DNA of 10,429 bases from a bacterium MnTg04 (GTDB lineage Bacteria > Pseudomonadota > Gammaproteobacteria > Steroidobacterales > MnTg04). Both the position numbers and the translations under genes were made by a program. The notes beneath the pieces were generated by a model. It saw nothing but the letters and a program-made list of their open reading frames with translations, searched no databases and was not told the DNA's origin. Shown here piece by piece: positions 6,425-10,429 of this stretch. Where the stretch lies: positions 1 through 10,429 of the forward strand of contig BFAU01000222.1 in NCBI GenBank assembly GCA_008975185.1, in the 5' to 3' direction. The number at the start of each line of letters is the position of its first letter. The first letter of the stretch is position 1.

Positions 6425-7021
6425 TCATACGGCAGTCGAACGATTGTGCAGCCTCAGGCTCCACACCCCGATCAGCCCGCCGACTATCCCAAACCAGTGC
6501 GCATCCACGACCACCGGTCCCCCGCTGGCCAACTCACTGCCTGGCAGGGGGCCCACCAGTTGCTCATAGAACCCCTTGAGCAATACCGCGGCCAGCAGGA
6601 TCAAGCCGTCTTTGTGTCCGCGGCTGAGCCTTTGCGTCGCCCCGGCGGCCAGCCAGCCATGCAGCACACCCGACAAACCCACATACCACAGCAACTCCGG
6701 CCGGAGCCAGACAAAGCCGATAGCGATCGTCGCGACCGCGAAACCACTGACCCAGGCCCATTGGCCCAGCGTGAACTCCCGTCCGAGCAGCCCGAAAACG
6801 AGAATCAGTGCAAACAGGTTCAACGCCGTGTGGCTGGCGCCCAGGTGCACCAGGTGAGCCGTCAGCAGACGCCATATTTCACCCGCCAAAACCGCTTCAC
6901 GGTCGTATTGAAACAACTCTCGCGCAGGATCGCCGATCGTCAGGAAAAGCAAGCCAAAACCGGCTATCAGGATCGTCGCTGTCGCAACCGGCTGTCTGGC
7001 GATATCAGCCAATTTGATCAT
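6425..7021 (-). CDS. rrtA: Rhombosortase RrtA (rhomboid-family intramembrane serine protease)
   Basis: Rhombosortases are rhomboid-type membrane proteases that recognise the C-terminal GlyGly-CTERM tail of secreted proteins, cut it and help anchor or release the product. The 198 residues are highly hydrophobic with about six likely membrane segments. GEIWRLLTAHLVHLGASH at 47-64 is the rhomboid W-R-x-x-T-x-x-x-x-H segment with Asn68 soon after. The nucleophile is Ser117 in YVGLSGVLHGW (113-123), and the LSGxLHG form is characteristic of rhombosortase rather than GlpG. The partner is probably His175 in VDAHWFG. The ATG at 7019-7021 has only a weak GAGAG upstream. The gene is divergent from the gsp operon, 55 bp away, and lies 71 bp before fabD on the same strand. 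Its substrate proteins are not in this window. Confidence 0.88.
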   Translation of the reverse strand: MIKLADIARQPVATATILIAGFGLLFLTIGDPARELFQYDREAVLAGEIWRLLTAHLVHLGASHTALNLFALILVFGLLGREFTLGQWAWVSGFAVATIAIGFVWLRPELLWYVGLSGVLHGWLAAGATQRLSRGHKDGLILLAAVLLKGFYEQLVGPLPGSELASGGPVVVDAHWFGIVGGLIGVWSLRLHNRSTAV

Positions 7022-7076
7022 GAAATTTCTCTCGCTCTGCTATCATGTAGGCGTTTAGGCTAACGGTGTCTGACCT
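7022..7076. promoter_or_regulatory. Divergent rrtA / gspG intergenic region
   Basis: This 55 bp stretch must hold the start signals for both directions unless promoters lie inside the genes. Rightwards, TATCAT (7041-7046) could be a -10 for gspG, but no good -35 is found at a 16-18 bp spacing (TTGATC at 7014-7019 is too far, at 21 bp). No convincing promoter was seen leftwards for rrtA. The ribosome binding sites on both sides are weak. Confidence 0.3.
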
Positions 7077-7521
7077 ATGAACGCAATAAAACCCCCGCTC
7101 GGCAGTGCCGGTTTTACGCTGATCGAGATCATGGTGGTCGTCGTCATCCTCGGTATTCTTGCCGCGATTGTCGCGCCCAACATCATCGGCCGCGTAGAAC
7201 AGGCACGGGTCACCCGGGCCAAGACCGATATCCAGACCATTGAAGCTGCGCTGAAAAATGTTTCGCATCGACAACTCGAGGTACCCAACCACCGAGCAGG
7301 GCCTGGAAGCGCTGGTGCGAAAACCCGCGGGCGCCAAACTACCCAAGTACACGCCGGATGGATATCTCGAAAAACTGAGAAAAGATCCGTGGGGCGCACC
7401 GTATCAGTATCTTTATCCGGGACAAAACGGCCGACTCGATATCTACTCCTTCGGTGCTGACGGACTGCCGGGCGGCGCAGAAAATGACGCCGACATCGGC
7501 AACTGGAATCTCGACGAGTAA
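7077..7521 (+). CDS. gspG: Type II secretion major pseudopilin GspG, frameshifted
   Basis: GspG is the main subunit of the type II secretion pseudopilus. The gene is split. From the ATG at 7077 the reading gives a 12-residue leader ending in Gly12, the prepilin peptidase cut before Phe13, the helix FTLIEIMVVVVILGILAA with Glu at mature position 5, and continues to Lys60 (about 7256). After one extra A in the A5 run 7254-7258, the GspG reading resumes as MFRIDNSRYPTTEQGLEAL. It includes DPWGAPYQYLYPG and the C-terminal calcium-loop region FGADGLPGGAENDADIGNW, ending at 7521. Joined, the protein would be 147 residues, normal for the family. Without correction the first frame runs unrelated to 7460. 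Both halves are well conserved and the rest of the operon is intact, so a sequencing or assembly error, or a very recent mutation, is more likely than old decay. Confidence 0.88.
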
Positions 7522-7556
7522 TACGCGCGACGGCCTCGCCTGGTATCTCTGATCAA

Positions 7557-8117
7557 ATGGTCAATATTCCAGCATGTTCGCGCCAGACCCAGCGCGGCTT
7601 TACGCTGCTCGAAATTATGGTCGTGCTCGTTATCATGGCGATCGGCACGGCGATGGCGGTTTTCTCCATGGGCATCCTGGACCCCGACCGGGATGTCGCC
7701 AGAGAAACCAGGCGCCTGCACTCCTTGTTGGAAATGGCGCAGGAACAGGCGGTGTTCCAGGGACGCACCATCGGTCTCGAAATCGAAGAGCAGAGTTACC
7801 GGTTTTTTCTTTATGACCGCCGCCCCGATGACGACGGCAACATGATCAGCCTTTGGGTGCCGATGGATGACGATGAAATATTTCGACAGCGGGCCTTGCC
7901 TGAGGATATCGTTGTCGAGTTGTTCGTTGACGATCGCAATGTGCAGTTACCGGTAGACGATGACGACGGGGCACCGGTACCGCAAATCATTCTGCTGAGC
8001 AGCGGTGATATCAGTTCCTTTGAAATTCAACTTTTCCGCGAAACCAGTACTTCTCGCTACCGGCTGACTGGCGACAATCGAGACGGCCTCGTGGTCACGC
8101 CCCCCGGCGAGGAATGA
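7557..8117 (+). CDS. gspH: Type II secretion minor pseudopilin GspH
   Basis: GspH is a minor pseudopilin thought to sit near the tip of the type II secretion pseudopilus. The 186-residue precursor has a leader ending RG (13-14). The prepilin peptidase site is before Phe15, followed by FTLLEIMVVLVIMAIGTAM with Glu19 at mature position 5. The globular domain has ARETRRLHSLLEMAQEQAVFQGRTIGLEIEEQSYRF in pieces typical of the GspH/FimT fold. It is rich in acidic residues, with DDD near 102 and DDDD near 138. The ATG at 7557 has no clear ribosome binding site. The gene lies 35 bp after gspG and its stop almost touches gspI. The gene position between gspG and gspI supports the GspH name over a general type IV minor pilin. 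Confidence 0.88.
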   Translation: MVNIPACSRQTQRGFTLLEIMVVLVIMAIGTAMAVFSMGILDPDRDVARETRRLHSLLEMAQEQAVFQGRTIGLEIEEQSYRFFLYDRRPDDDGNMISLWVPMDDDEIFRQRALPEDIVVELFVDDRNVQLPVDDDDGAPVPQIILLSSGDISSFEIQLFRETSTSRYRLTGDNRDGLVVTPPGEE

Positions 8118-8119
8118 GC

Positions 8120-8542
8120 ATGACCAGGCAGCGCGGCTTTACCCTGATCGAGATCCTGGCCGCCATGGCGATCACCGCGTTTGCCCTGAGCGCCGCCTAC
8201 TACGCAGTCATGCAATCGATCGGTGCGATCGATCGTTTACAGGATAAAACCTTCGCCCACTGGATCGCGCTCAACCAACTGACCGAAATGCGACTGCAAC
8301 CGCAGGTTGCGGAGACTGGCGAAAACAATGGCGACCTGGAGTATGCCGATCAAAGATGGATCTGGCGATCCAGGGTGTCGGAAACGGGCGTCGACAACCT
8401 GTATCGGGTGGATATCGCGGTCAGCAAGGAAAATTCACCGGACGATGTCGTGCAGGATATCGTCGGTTTTATCGGCCCTCCCATAGTCGGTAACGGTCGC
8501 ATCCTTCCCTGGTCTTCCGAACCTGCCGAGGAAACCGGATGA
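8120..8542 (+). CDS. gspI: Type II secretion minor pseudopilin GspI
   Basis: GspI is the minor pseudopilin that nucleates the GspI-J-K tip complex of the pseudopilus. The precursor has a short leader ending RG, then FTLIEILAAMAITAFALSAAYY with the conserved Glu at mature position 5. The small domain includes IALNQLTEMRLQ and WRSRVSETGVDNLYRVDIAV, as usual for the family. Two starts are possible. The ATG at 8114 overlaps the gspH stop (ATGA), but the GAGGA ribosome binding site (8109-8113) directly abuts it. The ATG at 8120 is 6 nt from that site and gives the typical 6-residue leader MTRQRG, so I prefer 8120 (140 residues; 142 with the other start). The C-terminus overlaps gspJ by 4 nt. Glycine and proline near the end (FIGPPIVGNG) form an unrecognised tail. 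Confidence 0.87.
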   Translation: MTRQRGFTLIEILAAMAITAFALSAAYYAVMQSIGAIDRLQDKTFAHWIALNQLTEMRLQPQVAETGENNGDLEYADQRWIWRSRVSETGVDNLYRVDIAVSKENSPDDVVQDIVGFIGPPIVGNGRILPWSSEPAEETG

Positions 8543-9165
8543 GCAGGGCCCGAAAATCCCGCATGCCGGGCTTCACCCTTATCGAAATTCTTGTGGCGCT
8601 GGCAATTTTTTCGCTGATGGCGGTCATGTTGTTCGGCGGCTTTATCGCGATCAGCAACCAGGTGGACTGGTCCCGTGCGCGCGCGGCCCGCTTGCAGCAG
8701 ATCCAGACTTCGATGATTTATCTGAGCCGTGACTTTTCGCAGTTGCAGCCCAGGCCGGTACGCTCGGAACTCGGCGATTTCAAAGAACCGGCATTGTCCG
8801 CGGACGCCCGGAATATCTACCTGGTAACGCTGACCCGTGGCGGCTGGAGCAACCCGGCCGGTATCCCCCGCAGCACGTTGCAACGGGTCGCTTACCTGCT
8901 GGAGGACCGACAACTGGTGCGCCTGGATTGGCAAGTGCTGGACCGGTTGTCGGGTACCGAACCACGGCGGATCGAAATTCTCGACGACGTCAATGAAGTG
9001 ATAATCCGTTATCTGGACGCCCAACTCGAATGGCACGAGAATTGGCCGCCACTGGGCAGCGACAACAAAGTGGCGGCCTGGGTTCGCCCGCTCGCCGTGG
9101 AAATCAGCCTCGAATTGTCAGACCACGGGCGGTTTACCCGCTTGCTGGAGGTCCGGGGTGGATAG
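8539..9165 (+). CDS. gspJ: Type II secretion minor pseudopilin GspJ
   Basis: GspJ is a minor pseudopilin that joins GspI and GspK in the tip complex. The 208-residue precursor has an 11-residue leader ending MPG, cleavage before Phe12, and FTLIEILVALAIFSLMAVML with Glu16 at mature position 5. The globular domain shows the family signatures YLSRDFSQLQPR (61-72), RGGWSNP (100-106), LQRVAYLLEDRQLVR and WQVLDR (131-136). The ATG at 8539 overlaps the gspI stop (ATGA) and has GAGGAA (8528-8533) 5 nt upstream, so the start is firm. The stop lies 5 nt inside the GTG start of gspK, an 8 nt overlap. Both junctions point to coupled translation of subunits that assemble together. Confidence 0.93.
   Translation: MSRARKSRMPGFTLIEILVALAIFSLMAVMLFGGFIAISNQVDWSRARAARLQQIQTSMIYLSRDFSQLQPRPVRSELGDFKEPALSADARNIYLVTLTRGGWSNPAGIPRSTLQRVAYLLEDRQLVRLDWQVLDRLSGTEPRRIEILDDVNEVIIRYLDAQLEWHENWPPLGSDNKVAAWVRPLAVEISLELSDHGRFTRLLEVRGG
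9147..9151 (+). promoter_or_regulatory. Ribosome binding site deciding the gspK GTG start
   Basis: GGAGG ends 6 nt before the GTG at 9158 and lies within the end of gspJ. The competing in-frame ATG at 9176 has no comparable site, so the GTG is preferred. Confidence 0.55.
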
Positions 9166-10093
9166 GCGACCGGCGATGAAAGGCAAAAGCAGCCAAAAAG
9201 GGGTGGCTTTGCTGACTACTCTGTTGCTGGTCGCGCTAGTGACCATACTCACCGTCAACCTGCAATGGGATACCCGTCTGGATATGAGGCGCAGCCAAAA
9301 CCTGTTCGAGTCCGACCAGGCTTTGCTCTATGCACTTGGCGCCGAAGCCTGGGCCAGCGAAATACTCCAGACCGACGCCAGGGATTCGGTCACCGACCAC
9401 ACCGGCGAAGACTGGGCGACACCGGTTCCGACCCTGCCGATTGAAGGCGGCGCCATCCGGGGATTTCTCGAGGACATGCAAGGCCGGTTCAACCTGAACA
9501 ACCTGGTCGGCAGACGAGGGCAAGTCGACGAAGTCGCGCTGGAGCAATTCGAACGCCTGCTTACGGTGCTCAAGCTGGACCCTGCGCTGGCGAGAATTAC
9601 CGTCGACTGGCTCGACCGCGATCTGGAACCCGGGTTCCCCAGTGGCGCCGAAGACAGTTTCTACACCGCACGGGTTCCGCCATACCGGACCGCGAACCTT
9701 GCGATCACTTCCGCCAGCGAACTCCTGGCGGTCGGCGAAATGGATGCGGCCAGTTACCTTATTCTGGCTCCTTATGTCACGGCTTTGCCAAACGGGACCG
9801 CGCTCAATGTCAACACCGCCAGCGCACCTGTCCTGCGCTCCCTGTCCGACCAGATCAGCGACACCGTTGCCGAAAACCTGGTCGGGGAGCGTGGCGATCA
9901 GGGCTTCGATGACCTCGCCGCTTTCGCCGGCCTGGTCGAGCCCGAGATATTGCAGTCACTGGAATTATCCAGCAGTTTCTTCAGACTGACCGCCGATGTA
10001 TCTATTGGCTCAACCCGGTTCACCCTGTACAGTTTGCTTGAACGCAACGATGGGAAATTGATGCCGGTCATGCGCACCTACAACAGCGAGTAG
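9158..10093 (+). CDS. gspK: Type II secretion minor pseudopilin GspK
   Basis: GspK is the large minor pseudopilin that caps the pseudopilus tip. At 311 residues it has the expected size. The leader ends in QKG (13-15), followed by VALLTTLLLVALVTILTV. Thr20 is at mature position 5 in place of glutamate, which is normal for GspK. The globular part includes QALLYALGAEAWA (54-66), DMQGRFNLNNL (106-116), VDWLDRD (149-155), GAEDSFY (163-169), PPYRTAN (174-180) and NVNTASAPVL (217-226), all typical of the family. The GTG start overlaps gspJ by 8 nt and has a GGAGG site 6 nt upstream. Starting at ATG 9176 would shorten the leader by six residues and is the only real alternative. gspL follows after 12 nt. 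Confidence 0.93.
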   Translation: MDRRPAMKGKSSQKGVALLTTLLLVALVTILTVNLQWDTRLDMRRSQNLFESDQALLYALGAEAWASEILQTDARDSVTDHTGEDWATPVPTLPIEGGAIRGFLEDMQGRFNLNNLVGRRGQVDEVALEQFERLLTVLKLDPALARITVDWLDRDLEPGFPSGAEDSFYTARVPPYRTANLAITSASELLAVGEMDAASYLILAPYVTALPNGTALNVNTASAPVLRSLSDQISDTVAENLVGERGDQGFDDLAAFAGLVEPEILQSLELSSSFFRLTADVSIGSTRFTLYSLLERNDGKLMPVMRTYNSE

Positions 10094-10105
10094 AAACAGG
10101 TCCCG

Positions 10106-10429
10106 ATGAGCGAAACTCTGGTATGCAGACTGCTTGAACAAGGTGCGCAGTGGGTCGCAATGGACTCCGATGGCGGACAACTCGGCCAAGTCAGAACGGG
10201 CGAGCTGAATGCGCTGTCGGTGGCGGCTGTGCAAAAACACCTGATTTTTTTGGCGCCGGGCGCCGATGTCCTGGTTACCAGCACGACGGTACCCCTAAGA
10301 GGCGCCGCGAAAACGTTGAAAGCGATCCCCTTTGCACTCGAAGAGAACCTGATTGCCGATGTGGAAACACAACATTTCGCGATCAGCAGGAAAGACCAAA
10401 ACGGCAGTGTCGGTGTCGCCGTCATCGAT
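10106..10429 (+). CDS. gspL: Type II secretion inner-membrane platform protein GspL, 3' end missing
   Basis: GspL is a bitopic inner-membrane protein whose cytoplasmic actin-like domain holds the secretion ATPase GspE at the assembly platform and pairs with GspM. Only the first 108 residues are in the window, all from the cytoplasmic domain; the membrane helix and periplasmic part lie beyond the right edge. Family features seen are LAPGADVLVTSTTVP (49-63) and KAIPFALEENLIADVE (72-87) followed by HFA. The ATG at 10106 has a modest ACAGG site 5 nt upstream, and the gene begins 12 nt after gspK. gspM would be expected next. The fragment has no stop in this frame up to the edge. Confidence 0.9.
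   Translation, partial: MSETLVCRLLEQGAQWVAMDSDGGQLGQVRTGELNALSVAAVQKHLIFLAPGADVLVTSTTVPLRGAAKTLKAIPFALEENLIADVETQHFAISRKDQNGSVGVAVID

Noticed and set aside
7254..7258. Programmed frameshift in gspG
   Set aside because: An A5 run is short for slippage, the required shift is +1 rather than -1, and no stimulating structure was seen. An error or mutation is simpler, though not excluded.
7257..7460. Novel C-terminal tail on GspG read in the first frame
   Set aside because: The tail is out-of-frame translation of the conserved GspG C-terminus, which resumes in the next frame at 7258.
8350..9036. Open frame of 228 codons on the minus strand across gspI and gspJ
   Set aside because: It shadows two clear pseudopilin genes in an overlapping operon and shows no recognisable domain.
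9158..9217. GspK defect because the mature position-5 glutamate is missing
   Set aside because: Absence of this glutamate is characteristic of GspK as the tip subunit, so threonine there is not a lesion.

Overview
The window looks like chromosomal DNA of a GC-rich gammaproteobacterium. The evidence is the fab gene order (fabD-fabG-acpP-fabF followed by pabC and mltG), a rhombosortase of the GlyGly-CTERM sorting type, and a gsp type II secretion operon. The order or genus cannot be fixed from the sequence alone. All genes seen are conserved housekeeping or secretion genes. No RNA gene, insertion sequence, CRISPR array or prophage was seen. Coding density is very high; the longest gap without a gene is about 150 bp (4507-4657).

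Positions 1-7021 are read leftwards as one long run: rrtA (rhombosortase), fabD, fabG, acpP, fabF, pabB, pabC, mltG (cut by the left edge). FabD loads malonate onto the acyl carrier protein AcpP, FabF condenses it with the growing acyl chain, and FabG reduces the 3-ketoacyl product. PabB and PabC then supply 4-aminobenzoate for folate, and MltG is a membrane enzyme that ends peptidoglycan strands. Many junctions overlap or abut (fabD/fabG 8 nt, fabF/pabB 4 nt, pabB/pabC 0 nt, pabC/mltG 4 nt), so translation is probably coupled. The exception is acpP, which has a 151 bp upstream gap with a candidate promoter, a 20 bp palindrome and a leader hairpin, and a downstream gap with a strong 9 bp stem-loop. 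This suggests separately tuned expression of the abundant carrier protein. plsX and fabH, which commonly lie upstream of fabD in related bacteria, are not next to fabD here; rrtA occupies that place.

Positions 7077-10429 are read rightwards: gspG, gspH, gspI, gspJ, gspK and gspL (cut by the right edge), encoding the pseudopilus and the start of the inner-membrane assembly platform of a type II secretion system. gspG carries an apparent one-base insertion in an A5 run, which splits the major pseudopilin into two frames. gspC-F are not upstream, so the secretin, ATPase and platform genes must lie to the right of the window or elsewhere.

The divergent pair rrtA/gspG shares a 55 bp intergenic region. 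Rhombosortases are known to process proteins with GlyGly-CTERM tails that are exported by type II secretion, so this neighbourhood probably brings together part of the export machine and the protease that processes its cargo. I found no clearly new system. The points most worth a second look are the rrtA-gsp arrangement, the gspG frameshift and the regulatory structures around acpP.
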